A stretch of 64,000 nucleotides of DNA. It comes from Ralstonia pickettii. Lineage in GTDB: Bacteria; Pseudomonadota; Gammaproteobacteria; Burkholderiales; Burkholderiaceae. Location: the NCBI RefSeq assembly GCF_001699815.1, contig NZ_MCGB01000086.1, forward strand, positions 115,804 through 179,803, written 5' to 3'. The notes beneath the pieces were generated by a model. It did not search any database. It was not told the origin of the DNA and saw nothing but the letters and a program-made list of their open reading frames with translations. Both the position numbers and the translations under genes were made by a program. This document shows positions 8,552 through 17,570 of this stretch, in pieces (the first letter of the stretch is position 1; each line of letters begins with the position of its first letter).

Positions 8552-9192
8552 CCACCACGAACGAAAGCGCGCTACGTGAAGAGATCACCCGCGTCGGACA
8601 GAGCCTGTATGCGCGCGGTTACACCGTCGGCACGGCAGGCAACATCAGCGCGCGCCTGCCTGACGGCTGGCTCATCACGCCCACCGATGCCTGCCTCGGC
8701 ACGCTGGACCCGGCACGTATCGCCAAGGTGCTGGCGACGGGCGAATGGGTCAGCGGCGACAAGCCGTCGAAAACGCTGGCCCTGCATCGCGGCATCTACG
8801 ACCGCAATGCGGAGGCGCATGCCGTGGTGCACACGCATTCGACGCATCTCGTGGCGCTCACGCTGGCGGGCGTCTGGCACGAAGCCGACGTGCTGCCGCC
8901 CATTACGCCGTACTACGTGATGAAGGTCGGCCACGTGCCGCTTATCGCGTATCGGCGACCGGGCCATCCGGATGTGGCCGCGCGGATTGCCGCGCTGGCC
9001 AATGATGTGCGCGCCGTGCTGCTCGACCGGCTGGGGCCCGTGGTGTGGCACGGCTCGGTGTCGACTGCGGCTTACGCGCTGGAAGAACTGGAAGAAACCG
9101 CACGGCTTTGGTTGATGACCGAACCCAAGCCGGCGCCGCTGTCCGACGCGCAGATCGACGAACTGCGCCAGACGTTCGGGGCCCGTTGGTAG
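8548..9192 (+). CDS. otnC: 3-oxo-tetronate 4-phosphate decarboxylase (class II aldolase/adducin family)
   Basis: A 214-residue class II aldolase fold protein with GTAGNISARLPDGWLITPT at the N terminus and the zinc-ligand motif VVHTHSTHLVAL; a later His lies in VVWHGSV. OtnC-type enzymes decarboxylate 3-oxo-tetronate 4-phosphate to dihydroxyacetone phosphate and CO2, feeding glycolysis. The closest alternatives are L-fuculose- or L-ribulose-phosphate aldolases and epimerases. The contiguous OtnK and OtnI decide the call. It overlaps otnK by ATGA and is followed by a 65-base gap before the transporter. Confidence 0.9.
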   Translation: MTTTNESALREEITRVGQSLYARGYTVGTAGNISARLPDGWLITPTDACLGTLDPARIAKVLATGEWVSGDKPSKTLALHRGIYDRNAEAHAVVHTHSTHLVALTLAGVWHEADVLPPITPYYVMKVGHVPLIAYRRPGHPDVAARIAALANDVRAVLLDRLGPVVWHGSVSTAAYALEELEETARLWLMTEPKPAPLSDAQIDELRQTFGARW

Positions 9193-9257
9193 AGCAACCG
9201 GCAGCAGATCGGTAGTGCCCGCCGCTCGGCCCATATAACACTTACACCGGAGACAAA

Positions 9258-10583
9258 ATGAACACCTCGACCGCCACCACGGCGGCGTTGCCTTCGCACG
9301 CCGTTTCAAAAGAGGACAGTGTCTACGCGCGCGTGTCGCGCCGCATCGTCCCGCTCATCATGCTGTGCTACGTGGTCGCCTATCTCGACCGCGTGAACGT
9401 CGGGTTTGCGAAGCTGCAGATGTCGCAGGCGCTGAATTTTTCCGAGACGGTGTACGGGCTGGGCGCCGGCATCTTCTTCCTCGGCTATTTTCTCTTCGAG
9501 GTGCCGAGCAACCTGCTGATGAACAAGATCGGCGCGCGTATCTGGATCGCGCGGATCATGATCACGTGGGGTTTGATCTCGGGCGCGTTTGCATTTGTGC
9601 AGACGCCCACGCAGTTCTACGCGATGCGCTTCCTCCTGGGCTTGGCGGAAGCGGGTTTCTACCCCGGCATCATCCTGTACCTGACGTACTGGTATCCGTC
9701 GCATCGCCGCGCGCGCATCGTGGCGATGTTCATGGCGGCCATTCCCATCTCGGGCATCTTCGGCAACCCGCTGTCGGGCTGGATCATGAGTGCGTTTCAC
9801 GGAGCGGGCGCAGCCGGCGGCTGGCAGGGCTGGCAGTGGATGTTCGTGATCGAAGCCATCCCTGCCGTGCTCGTTGGGCTGCTGGTGCTCTGGAAGTTCG
9901 ATGACAGCATCCGCAAGGCCAAGTGGCTGTCGGAAGACGAAAAGCAGATCCTCGAAGCCAACATTGCGGCCGACAACAAAGGCAAGACCGAGCACCCCGG
10001 CATCGGCAAGGTGTTCTCCGATCCGCGCGTGTGGATGATGAGCCTGATCTACTTCGCCTTCGTCATGGGCCAATACGGCTTGACGTTCTGGATGCCGACG
10101 CTGGTGAAGAGCGCCGGCGTGAAAGACACCTTCATGGTGGGCATGCTCTCCGCCATTCCGTATGTATGTGCGGCGATCACCATGGTGCTGATCGGCCGCA
10201 GCGCCGATGCACGCCGCGAGCGCCGCTGGCACCTGGTTGTGCCGGCGCTGATGGGCGCAGTCGGTTTTGCCGTGGTGGCAACGGCGGGTCACAACGTGGC
10301 CCTGTCGATCGTGTTCCTGTCATTGGCCGCCGCGGGCGTGCTGACGTGCGCGCCGCTGTTCTGGTCCCTGCCGACGGCGTTCCTGCAAGGCACCGCTGCT
10401 GCGGCCGGCATTGCCGCCATCAACTCCGTCGGCAACTTGGCCGGCTTCGTGAGCCCCTATATGATCGGTGCGCTCAAGGACATGACGGGCAGCACATCCG
10501 CCGGCATGTACGCGCTGGCGGGCGTGCTGGTGCTCGGCTGCATTGCCGTGTTGCGCACGCCGCCGAAGCTGGTCAATAAATAA
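9258..10583 (+). CDS. MFS transporter, anion:cation symporter family, probable tetronate uptake
   Basis: A 441-residue protein with twelve predicted membrane segments. It has the ACS-family pattern [20 protein letters not shown] at segment 1, [20 protein letters not shown] (segment 2 and loop), and [19 protein letters not shown]. These transporters typically import sugar acids such as tartrate, glucarate or galactonate by proton symport. Its place between otnC and otnI makes uptake of threonate/erythronate the likely task. GGAGAC precedes the ATG. The substrate is inferred. Confidence 0.88.
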   Translation: MNTSTATTAALPSHAVSKEDSVYARVSRRIVPLIMLCYVVAYLDRVNVGFAKLQMSQALNFSETVYGLGAGIFFLGYFLFEVPSNLLMNKIGARIWIARIMITWGLISGAFAFVQTPTQFYAMRFLLGLAEAGFYPGIILYLTYWYPSHRRARIVAMFMAAIPISGIFGNPLSGWIMSAFHGAGAAGGWQGWQWMFVIEAIPAVLVGLLVLWKFDDSIRKAKWLSEDEKQILEANIAADNKGKTEHPGIGKVFSDPRVWMMSLIYFAFVMGQYGLTFWMPTLVKSAGVKDTFMVGMLSAIPYVCAAITMVLIGRSADARRERRWHLVVPALMGAVGFAVVATAGHNVALSIVFLSLAAAGVLTCAPLFWSLPTAFLQGTAAAAGIAAINSVGNLAGFVSPYMIGALKDMTGSTSAGMYALAGVLVLGCIAVLRTPPKLVNK

Positions 10584-10606
10584 GCAATCGTATTCAGAGG
10601 TCTGTC

Positions 10607-11395
10607 ATGCCGCGCTTTGCCGCCAACCTGTCCATGATGTACCAGGAGCACGCGTTCCTCGACCGCTTTGCCGCTGCGGCAAAGGATGGCTTCGAGGGCG
10701 TGGAGTTCCTTTTTCCCTATGACTTCGACAAGGCGGATATCCGCGCCCGTCTTGACGATACAGGTCTCACGCAGGCGCTGTTCAATGCGCCGCCGGGCGA
10801 TTGGGCGGGCGGCGAGCGCGGCATCGCCTCGCTGCCCGGTCGCGAAGAGGAGTTCAAGCGCGGCATTGCGACAGCGCTCGAGTATGCGCAGGTGCTCGGC
10901 AACACGCGTCTGCACGTGATGGCTGGCCTGCTGCCCGCCGGAGCAGACCGCGCACGCCATCACACCATCTACGTGAGCAATGTCGCCTACGCTGCGCGCG
11001 AGGCTGCCGGTGCGGGCGTCACCATCGTGCTGGAACCCATCAACACGCGCGACATGCCGGGCTTCTTCCTCACGCACCAAGCGCAGGCGCATGCGGTGTG
11101 CAAGGAAGTGGGCGCCGCCAACGTCAAGGTGCAGTTCGACCTGTACCACGCGCAGATCATGGAGGGCGATCTATCGGTCAAGCTCAAGCAGTACGTCGAT
11201 GGTGTGGGCCACGTGCAGATCGCCGGCGTGCCCGATCGCCACGAGCCGGACGAAGGTGAACTCCACTATCCGCACCTCTTTGCGCTGCTGGATGCGCTTG
11301 GCTACAACGGCTGGGTCGGGTGTGAATATCGGCCGCGTGCCGGTACAAGCGAAGGACTTGGCTGGCTCAGACGCTGGCGTGAGAGCCAGCGTTGA
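10607..11395 (+). CDS. otnI: 2-oxo-tetronate isomerase (hydroxypyruvate isomerase-like TIM barrel)
   Basis: A 262-residue xylose-isomerase-like barrel with [20 protein letters not shown], the catalytic-Glu segment [31 protein letters not shown], and C-terminal [14 protein letters not shown]. It is homologous to hydroxypyruvate isomerase (Hyi). In this cluster it should convert 2-oxo-tetronate (from DenD or LtnD) to 3-oxo-tetronate for OtnK. It ends the operon, 23 bases after the transporter. No strong forward terminator is visible before the convergent regulator gene. Confidence 0.9.
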   Translation: MPRFAANLSMMYQEHAFLDRFAAAAKDGFEGVEFLFPYDFDKADIRARLDDTGLTQALFNAPPGDWAGGERGIASLPGREEEFKRGIATALEYAQVLGNTRLHVMAGLLPAGADRARHHTIYVSNVAYAAREAAGAGVTIVLEPINTRDMPGFFLTHQAQAHAVCKEVGAANVKVQFDLYHAQIMEGDLSVKLKQYVDGVGHVQIAGVPDRHEPDEGELHYPHLFALLDALGYNGWVGCEYRPRAGTSEGLGWLRRWRESQR

Positions 11396-11462
11396 CGCTG
11401 CACCACAAGAACGAACGGCGGCGATCTGCCCGGGCTGGGGTGCGCATCGCCAAGCGCTGACG

Positions 11463-11500
11463 CAAAAGAAAACCGCCGCTGCGCGATGCGCAAGCGGCGG
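11463..11500 (-). terminator. Rho-independent terminator of the PhoB-like regulator gene
   Basis: On the minus strand the arms CCGCCGCT and AGCGGCGG (with inner GCGC/GCGC) form a strong hairpin followed by TTTTCTTTT. It lies 23 bases past the regulator's stop codon. Confidence 0.8.
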
Positions 11501-11522
11501 TCGATTCCGGCGCAGAGGCTCG

Positions 11523-12359
11523 TCAGGCGCCCAATTGAGCGGGGCCGAGCGAGCGCGTCGCGGGGACGCGCCCGTATGCCGGCAGTTCGGCCTTGCGGGT
11601 TGCGGCTTCCAGTTGCATGCCGATCGCTTCGGCAGCATGCGCGGCCGTCGTGCCGCCAGTGCCGGCCACGAGCCGATAGCCGCCGCCGCGCACGGTCTGG
11701 ATCAGGCCGTCGCAAGGCGTACCGGCCAGCGCCACGCGCAGCTTGCGCACGTGCACATCGACCGTGCGCTCACCCACGAAGACATGGTTGCCCCACACGC
11801 GGTCCAGTAGCTGCGTGCGCGAATGCACGCGTTGCGGATGCGCGACGAGAAAGTGCAGCAGGCGGAATTCCAGCGGGCTGAGCGCAATGGCGCGGGGGCC
11901 GGTTTCGGTCTGGGCAGTCACACCCAGCGTGAGCGGATCGAGGCGCAGACCGTTGACCTGCAGGATGTCGTCGCCATGCTGGTGCGGCGCGCGGCGGCGC
12001 AGTACGGCGCGGATGCGGGCATGCAGCTCGCCCGTGTCACACGGTTTGACGACGTAGTCGTCGGCGCCGGCGTCGAGCGCGGCAATCTTGGCGCGCGCAT
12101 CGCCATGACGGGACAGCACGATGACCGGCAGGCCGCGCGTCTGCATGTTGGCGCGCAAGGCCAGCAGCATGTCGATCGACTCGCGCTCGGGCCACGTCCA
12201 CTCCATCAGGAGCAGCTCCGGCATGGCGGCCAGGATGGCAGGCTGCGCCTGGCTCGGATGGCTGACCCGTTGAACATCGTGTCCACCATCACGCAGGGAA
12301 AACGACAGACGCTCCCCCTCTGCCTGGTCGTGTTCGACCAGCAAGATCTGAATACCCAC
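11523..12359 (-). CDS. OmpR/PhoB-family regulator with a degenerate receiver domain
   Basis: A 278-residue protein with a receiver domain at 1-120 and a winged-helix effector domain at about 130-230 (SPLEFRLLHFLVAHPQRVHS, TVDVHVRKLRVAL, VRGGGYRL). It aligns with PhoB without gaps at the active site, but the phosphoacceptor position 53 is Glu (LLLMEWTWP, where PhoB has LLLDWMLP). One residue of the acidic pocket is His (VEHD). The conserved Thr is Ser. The Lys (VVKP) is kept. A Glu at this position often mimics phosphorylation. The start is the GTG at 12359, with GGGAG 11 bases upstream; an upstream extension to 12455 is possible. No kinase gene is adjacent. An unusual C-terminal tail of about 40 residues follows the DNA-binding domain. 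Confidence 0.85.
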   Translation of the reverse strand: MGIQILLVEHDQAEGERLSFSLRDGGHDVQRVSHPSQAQPAILAAMPELLLMEWTWPERESIDMLLALRANMQTRGLPVIVLSRHGDARAKIAALDAGADDYVVKPCDTGELHARIRAVLRRRAPHQHGDDILQVNGLRLDPLTLGVTAQTETGPRAIALSPLEFRLLHFLVAHPQRVHSRTQLLDRVWGNHVFVGERTVDVHVRKLRVALAGTPCDGLIQTVRGGGYRLVAGTGGTTAAHAAEAIGMQLEAATRKAELPAYGRVPATRSLGPAQLGA

Positions 12360-12826
12360 TTTGTAATATCTCCCGTCTAACCAGCCGACACACTCCGGCG
12401 AGCAGCCCTGCGGCTGCGCTCTGCAGTCTGCGGTGCGCGTTGTTATGAGTGCCATGCGGGCAATTGCGCGTGTGCTCGCATGTCGTTTCTTGCGGGCGCT
12501 GTTGCCCGGCCGTTGGCCTTGCGCGGATCGTCATGCTGCTGTTCCCGTCGACGATCGCCAGCGGAGCCTCCTGGGTGGTGTCCAGGGTGGTCCTGAGAAA
12601 GGTCTGCAAGCCCCTCGGTGCCAGTCGCAGCGTGCCGGACCATGCAATCGTTTGCACAGTGTGCGGTATCGCTTACGCGCAATCCGAGCCGGCGCCCCCC
12701 CGAGCGCCGGTGAAGCAGGGATCCCCCACCTCCGTTGGCATAAGGCTTGTTCGCCCTTTCCCGTTTCCTCTAGTCATGAACCCCCTCTGGCTCAGAGAGA
12801 AAGGATTCCGTTTTGCCGGATTATAA

Positions 12827-12865
12827 GAATCCCGTAGGGATTCGTCACGCAGGAATTTTAAAATT
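12827..12865. repeat. Hairpin and palindrome in AT-rich intergenic DNA
   Basis: GAATCCC-GTA-GGGATTC (12827-12843) is a perfect 7-bp hairpin, and AATTTTAAAATT (12854-12865) is a perfect 12-bp palindrome. The hairpin lacks a T-run, so it is not an obvious terminator. Both are in the 12360-13167 gap between the regulator and pckG. I find no convincing gene in this gap, and its AT content is markedly higher than the surroundings from about 12800 on. Confidence 0.45.
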
Positions 12866-12980
12866 TCGAAATTCATTGAATTCCCCGTGAACTGGGATGG
12901 CGCGGTTGACATTCATTCTTCATAAAGCTAAGCCCGGCAACGTTCTTGGCGGATATCATGCGTGCAATAATTCAAGTCTG

Positions 12981-13017
12981 GCATAAATGCATAACGATTA
13001 TGCTCGCGCCGGCATAA
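12981..13017. promoter_or_regulatory. Cluster of GCATAA sites including the palindrome GCATAA-CGA-TTATGC
   Basis: GCATAA occurs at 12981, 12989 and 13012 on the plus strand and, as TTATGC, at 12998. The second and third copies form a perfect 6-3-6 palindrome at 12989-13003. A TTGACA hexamer sits at 12906. Repeated, palindromic hexamers in an AT-rich gap look like an operator region. I cannot name the binding protein or see which transcript it controls. Confidence 0.4.
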
Positions 13018-13167
13018 TGATTGATTTCATGTGTGCGCCGGTATTTTTTACAAAACAATCGGATTTGCTAAAAATCAATTGATCTGTTTTGTGGCAGGGG
13101 TAATTCGCGCGATTTAAAACTTTAGGATTACTGCTCGTTGTTTGGGCAACCTGTTGTGGGCGGACGC

Positions 13168-13198
13168 AAAAAAGCCCGCGCGAGGCGGGCTTTCTTTT
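13168..13198 (-). terminator. Terminator of pckG
   Basis: GCCCGC-GCGAG-GCGGGC is flanked by A6 on one side and TTTCTTTT on the other, so it can work in both directions. On the minus strand it follows the pckG stop by about 25 bases and ends in a T6 run. Confidence 0.85.
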
Positions 13199-13223
13199 CC
13201 TGGTGCCGAGGAGGCTACGGGCG

Positions 13224-15092
13224 TCAGCCGCCCAGGCGTTCTTCCAGGCGGGTCTTGGCATCGGGCAGTGCTTGCGGAAGGCCGTGCGCCAGTTTCGTGA
13301 ACAGCTCGTCGTGTAGCGCCAGTTCCTGCTTCCAGGCGTCCGCGTCCAGCGAGATCACCTTGGCGAACTGCTCCGCTGTGAAGTCCAGGCCATCCCAGCT
13401 CAGTTCTTCGTAGCGCGGCGACACGCCAAAGACGTGTTCCTCACCCTGCGCCTGGCCTTCGATGCGATCGATCATCCACTTGAGTACGCGCATGTTCTCG
13501 CCAAAGCCCGGCCACACGAACTTGCCGTTTTCATCCTTGCGGAACCAGTTCACGCAGAAGATCTTCGGCAGCGTTGCGCCGCTGTCGGCCAGCTTCTCGC
13601 CAACCTTGAGCCAGTGTGCGAAGTAGTCGGCCATGTTGTAGCCGCAGAACGGCAGCATGGCGAACGGGTCGCGGCGCACCACGCCTTGCTGGCCGGCAGC
13701 GGCAGCGGTGGTTTCCGAGCCCATCGTCGCGGCCATGTACACGCCTTCGGTCCAGTCGCGCGCTTCAGTAACGAGCGGCACGGTGGTCGAACGGCGGCCG
13801 CCGAAGATGAACGCATCAATGGGTACGCCGGCCGGGTTGTCCCATTCCGGATCGATCGAGGGGCATTGCGCGGCGGGCGCCGTGAAACGCGCGTTCGGAT
13901 GCGCTGCCTTGCGGCCGGTTTCCTTGGCGCTCGCAGGCGTCCAGTCCTGACCCTGCCAGTCGATCAGGTGCGCCGGCGGCGTGTCGGTCATGCCTTCCCA
14001 CCACACGTCGCCGTCGTCGGTGAGGGCCACGTTGGTGAAGATGACGTTCTCTTTGAGCGTGGCCATCGCGTTGAAGTTGGTCTTCTCGCTCGTGCCCGGA
14101 GCCACGCCAAAGTAGCCGGCTTCCGGGTTGATGGCGTACAGGCGCGTCTTGCCGTTGGCGTCCTGGCGGGGCTTGATCCAGGCGATGTCGTCGCCGATGG
14201 TCGTCACCTTCCAGCCGTTCAGGCCTGCAGGCGGAATCAGCATCGCAAAGTTGGTCTTGCCGCAGGCCGACGGGAAGGCCGCAGCCACGTGGTACGTCTT
14301 GCCCTCCGGCGACGTCACGCCCAGGATCAGCATGTGCTCGGCCAGCCAGCCCTGGTCGCGGCCCATGGTGGAGGCGATCCGCAGCGCGAAGCATTTCTTG
14401 CCCAGCAGCGCATTGCCGCCGTAGCCCGAGCCGAACGACCAGATTTCGCGCGTTTCCGGGAAATGCACGATGTACTTGGTCGGGTTGCACGGCCACGGCA
14501 CGTCCTTTTCGCCGGCGGCGAGCGGCTTGCCGACGGTGTGCACGCACGGTACGAAATCGCCGTCAGTGCCCAGCACGTCGTACACCGCGCGACCCATGCG
14601 GGTCATGATGCGCATGTTGACGGCCACGTACGGGCTGTCCGACAACTCCACGCCGATGTGCGCGATCGGCGAGCCCAGCGGGCCCATCGAGAACGGCACC
14701 ACATACAGCGTGCGGCCGCGCATGCTGCCGTCAAACAGGCCGTTCAGCGTCTGGCGCATCTCGGCCGGGGCCGTCCAGTTGTTGGTGGGGCCGGCGTCTT
14801 CCTTCTTCTGTGAGCAGATGAAGGTGCGGTCTTCCACGCGTGCCACGTCCGACGGGTCCGACAGCGCCAGGTACGAGTTCTTGCGCTTGGCCGGGTTGAG
14901 CTGCTTCATCGTGCCGGCGGCCACCATCTCGGCGCACAGGCGGTCGTATTCCTCTTGCGAACCATCGCACCAGACGATGCGCTCCGGCTTGGTGAGCGCC
15001 GCCACCTCGCCCACCCACGCGACCAGGCGCGGGTGTTTCACGTAATCGGGCACGTTCAATGCGGGCACGCCCTGCATCACGGGTTGATTCAT
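13224..15092 (-). CDS. pckG: Phosphoenolpyruvate carboxykinase (GTP)
   Basis: This enzyme decarboxylates and phosphorylates oxaloacetate to phosphoenolpyruvate with GTP, the entry step of gluconeogenesis. The 622-residue length is normal for the GTP class. Motifs seen are the P-loop [13 protein letters not shown] with the active-site Cys, [39 protein letters not shown] residues ([17 protein letters not shown] here), and [21 protein letters not shown] chose ATG 15092 (MNQPVMQG) because GGAG lies 9 bases upstream. A TTG at 15098 would add two residues. It is a single-gene unit with its own terminator, convergent to nothing nearby. Roughly 410 bases separate it from the next gene, where both promoters must lie. 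Confidence 0.96.
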   Translation of the reverse strand: MNQPVMQGVPALNVPDYVKHPRLVAWVGEVAALTKPERIVWCDGSQEEYDRLCAEMVAAGTMKQLNPAKRKNSYLALSDPSDVARVEDRTFICSQKKEDAGPTNNWTAPAEMRQTLNGLFDGSMRGRTLYVVPFSMGPLGSPIAHIGVELSDSPYVAVNMRIMTRMGRAVYDVLGTDGDFVPCVHTVGKPLAAGEKDVPWPCNPTKYIVHFPETREIWSFGSGYGGNALLGKKCFALRIASTMGRDQGWLAEHMLILGVTSPEGKTYHVAAAFPSACGKTNFAMLIPPAGLNGWKVTTIGDDIAWIKPRQDANGKTRLYAINPEAGYFGVAPGTSEKTNFNAMATLKENVIFTNVALTDDGDVWWEGMTDTPPAHLIDWQGQDWTPASAKETGRKAAHPNARFTAPAAQCPSIDPEWDNPAGVPIDAFIFGGRRSTTVPLVTEARDWTEGVYMAATMGSETTAAAAGQQGVVRRDPFAMLPFCGYNMADYFAHWLKVGEKLADSGATLPKIFCVNWFRKDENGKFVWPGFGENMRVLKWMIDRIEGQAQGEEHVFGVSPRYEELSWDGLDFTAEQFAKVISLDADAWKQELALHDELFTKLAHGLPQALPDAKTRLEERLGG

Positions 15093-15512
15093 GACCAAAA
15101 CTCCAATGGAAGTGAGAAAGAAATCGGTGTCGGATCAGCACGGCGGCCGCGCCCAGCGGCGGGGTGGAAAGCGATCGACGGCGCATCGGAAGCGAGCCGG
15201 ATCAGCGGTTTCCAGAGGGAGAGGTGAGGCAGGCGGAGGGACGGGAGCCGTGCTGATTTCACATTCAGTTACAAAGCGGTGCACTGACGGAAGGTGGGTT
15301 TTTCCGGGCAGCGAGGGCCGCGTGCGCTAAAGTGGCGGGACCGAGGTCAACAGACCGTAGAACAAGGACTCGTCACCAGCGAGGCTGCGCAAATTGCGTG
15401 CCCGCGGCGGGCAATTCCAAACGTCGACACGGATTGTCGTGCGACGAGGGATGGGAAGAATACCACCGCGAGGGATCGCTGTTTTTTGCTGCGCACCATT
15501 GTTCGAAGTGAG

Positions 15513-16547
15513 ATGTCGATGAAGATTGCCGTACTGGACGACTACCAAGACGCTGTTCGCAAGCTGGATTGCTTCAGCCTGCTGCAAGACCACGAAGTCA
15601 AAGTGTTCAACAACACCGTCAAAGGTGTGGGGCAATTGGCCGCACGCGTGGCGGACGTTGAAGCCATTGTGCTGATCCGGGAGCGCACGCGCGTGACGCG
15701 TCAGTTGCTCGATCGCCTGCCCAAACTCAAGATCATCAGCCAGACGGGCCGCGTATCGCGCGACTCGGGCGGCCATATCGATCTGGATGCCTGCACCGAC
15801 AAGGGTGTGGTGGTGCTGGAGGGGAAAGGCTCGCCGGTGGCGCCGGCCGAGCTGACCTGGGCGCTGGTGATGGCCGCACAGCGTCGTATTCCGCAATACG
15901 TGGCGAGCCTCAAGCACGGCGCGTGGCAGCAGTCGGGGCTGAAATCCACGACGATGCCGCCCAACTTTGGCATTGGCCGCGTCCTGAAAGGCCAGACGCT
16001 GGGCATCTTCGGCTACGGCAAGATTGGTCAGCTCGTGGCCGGCTACGGCCGCGCTTTCGGCATGAATGTGCTGGTGTGGGGCCGCGAAGGCTCGCAAGAG
16101 CGGGCTCGCGCTGATGGCTTTGCCGTGGCGGATTCGAAGGACGCGCTGTTCGAGCAGTCCGATGTGCTGTCCGTCCATCTGCGCCTGAACGACGAAACGC
16201 GCGGCATCGTCACGGTGGCCGACCTCACGCGCATGAAGCCGACCGCCCTCTTCGTCAACACGAGCCGCGCCGAGCTGGTGGAAGAAAACGGCCTGGTGAC
16301 GTCGCTCAACCGCGGGCGCCCGGGCATGGCCGCCATCGACGTGTTTGAAACGGAGCCCATCCTGCAGGGCCACACCCTGCTGCGCATGGAGAACTGCATC
16401 TGCACGCCGCACATCGGCTACGTCGAGCGCGAAGGTTACGAGCTGTACTTCAGCGTCGCGTTCCAGAACATCCTCGATGTTCTGCAGGGCAACGTCGACA
16501 GCGTGGTCAATCCGACGGCACTGGCGCCTGCGCTGATCCGCGCATAA
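15513..16547 (+). CDS. D-2-hydroxyacid dehydrogenase family protein
   Basis: A 344-residue NAD-dependent dehydrogenase of the phosphoglycerate/formate dehydrogenase superfamily. The Rossmann motif is GIFGYGKIGQLVAGYG. The catalytic triad is visible as Arg in FVNTSRAELVEE, Glu in DVFETEPI, and His in CTPHIGYVERE. The specific hydroxyacid is unknown. The start is either ATG 15513 (MSMKIAVLDDYQ) or 15519; GAAGTGAG lies immediately upstream. The frame is open further upstream, but that extension is not protein-like. The gene is divergent from pckG and stands alone, 31 bases before the convergent dioxygenase gene. Confidence 0.88.
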   Translation: MSMKIAVLDDYQDAVRKLDCFSLLQDHEVKVFNNTVKGVGQLAARVADVEAIVLIRERTRVTRQLLDRLPKLKIISQTGRVSRDSGGHIDLDACTDKGVVVLEGKGSPVAPAELTWALVMAAQRRIPQYVASLKHGAWQQSGLKSTTMPPNFGIGRVLKGQTLGIFGYGKIGQLVAGYGRAFGMNVLVWGREGSQERARADGFAVADSKDALFEQSDVLSVHLRLNDETRGIVTVADLTRMKPTALFVNTSRAELVEENGLVTSLNRGRPGMAAIDVFETEPILQGHTLLRMENCICTPHIGYVEREGYELYFSVAFQNILDVLQGNVDSVVNPTALAPALIRA

Positions 16548-16578
16548 CGCCAGTCGTTCTACCCGTCGTTTCCGTTAA

Positions 16579-17469
16579 TCAAGCCGCGGCGCGCAGCTGC
16601 GGCTGATTGGCGCCCGCGCCGTCAAAGCGGAAGCTGTCCATCGCCAGCGATCCGTACGTCACCGTATCGACCACGTGCTGAGCCTGCACGCCGCCCGGCG
16701 TGGCCTGGCTCGGCTGGCCCATGGCTGCGCCCAGCGCCACGTACAGCGGCATCAGGTGTTCATCGGTCGGGTGGGCGTGGGCGGCGTTCGGGGCTTGCGC
16801 GCGGTAATCGCAGAAGCGGGTGAAATCGCCGCTGCGGATGCCGTCGGTCATCGTCTCGATCATCCATTCGCGGAAGGCCGTCACCCAAGGCTCGACCGGC
16901 ACGCCGTGCTGCGCCATGCCGGGGCCGCGCATCAGCGCGCGCAGGTTGTGCGTGAAGCTGCCGGAGCCGACGATGAGCACACCCTCGTCGCGCAGCGGCG
17001 CGAGGGTGCGCCCCATCGCCATCTGGCACGCCGGCGACAAGCCCGGCATCAACGACACCTGCACGACGGGGATCTTCGCCTCGGGAAGCATCAGCATCAG
17101 CGGCACCCACGCGCCGTGGTCCAGCGGCTGGCGCGGGTCCAGCACGGTGGAGGCCTGTTCTTCCAGCCCGGGGACGATGTTGCCGTCGATCAGCGCACGG
17201 ATGCGTTCTGCCACGTCGGGCGCGCCCGGCGGGGCGTATTCCAGGGCGTAGAGCTGCGGCGGGAAACCGCCGAAGTCGTGCCAGGCCTCCTGCTGCGCGC
17301 GGGCAGTGACGGCCGGCCGGCGCGTCATCCAGTGCGGTGAAACCACGACGATGGCGCGCGGCTTGAGGGCTGCCATCTCTTGCCCGAGCGCCGCAAGCAT
17401 CTTGCCGACGGGGCCCGGATCGGCCGCCAGCATGGGCGATCCATGGGACAGATAGAGCACGGGGAGCAT
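16579..17469 (-). CDS. ygiD: DODA-type extradiol ring-cleavage dioxygenase (YgiD-like)
   Basis: A 296-residue class III extradiol dioxygenase with metal-ligand histidines in LYLSHGSPMLA, VVSPHWMTRR and GSFTHNLRA, plus QPLDHGAWVPLML. YgiD homologues are zinc-dependent 4,5-DOPA dioxygenases; the physiological substrate in bacteria is uncertain. I place the start at ATG 17469 (MLPVLYLSHG), which has AGGAAA nine bases upstream, rather than at the upstream codons that add 16 residues. No operon partner is evident. Confidence 0.88.
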   Translation of the reverse strand: MLPVLYLSHGSPMLAADPGPVGKMLAALGQEMAALKPRAIVVVSPHWMTRRPAVTARAQQEAWHDFGGFPPQLYALEYAPPGAPDVAERIRALIDGNIVPGLEEQASTVLDPRQPLDHGAWVPLMLMLPEAKIPVVQVSLMPGLSPACQMAMGRTLAPLRDEGVLIVGSGSFTHNLRALMRGPGMAQHGVPVEPWVTAFREWMIETMTDGIRSGDFTRFCDYRAQAPNAAHAHPTDEHLMPLYVALGAAMGQPSQATPGGVQAQHVVDTVTYGSLAMDSFRFDGAGANQPQLRAAA

Positions 17470-17570
17470 GTCAAATTTCCTGAAGAAAGTGTCTGTCATT
17501 GTGCGCCGATGCAGCACCTGTAACGTGCATGGATTTGCAGGGCGGGATCAGGAAAATTGAACGAGTGCGC

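Noticed and set aside
12433..12837. Small plus-strand frames upstream of the PhoB-like gene
   Set aside because: No ribosome site and Arg/Cys-rich text; probably non-coding promoter DNA.
13434..14813. 459-codon plus-strand frame opposite pckG
   Set aside because: Antisense shadow with Arg/His-rich composition; pckG is certain.
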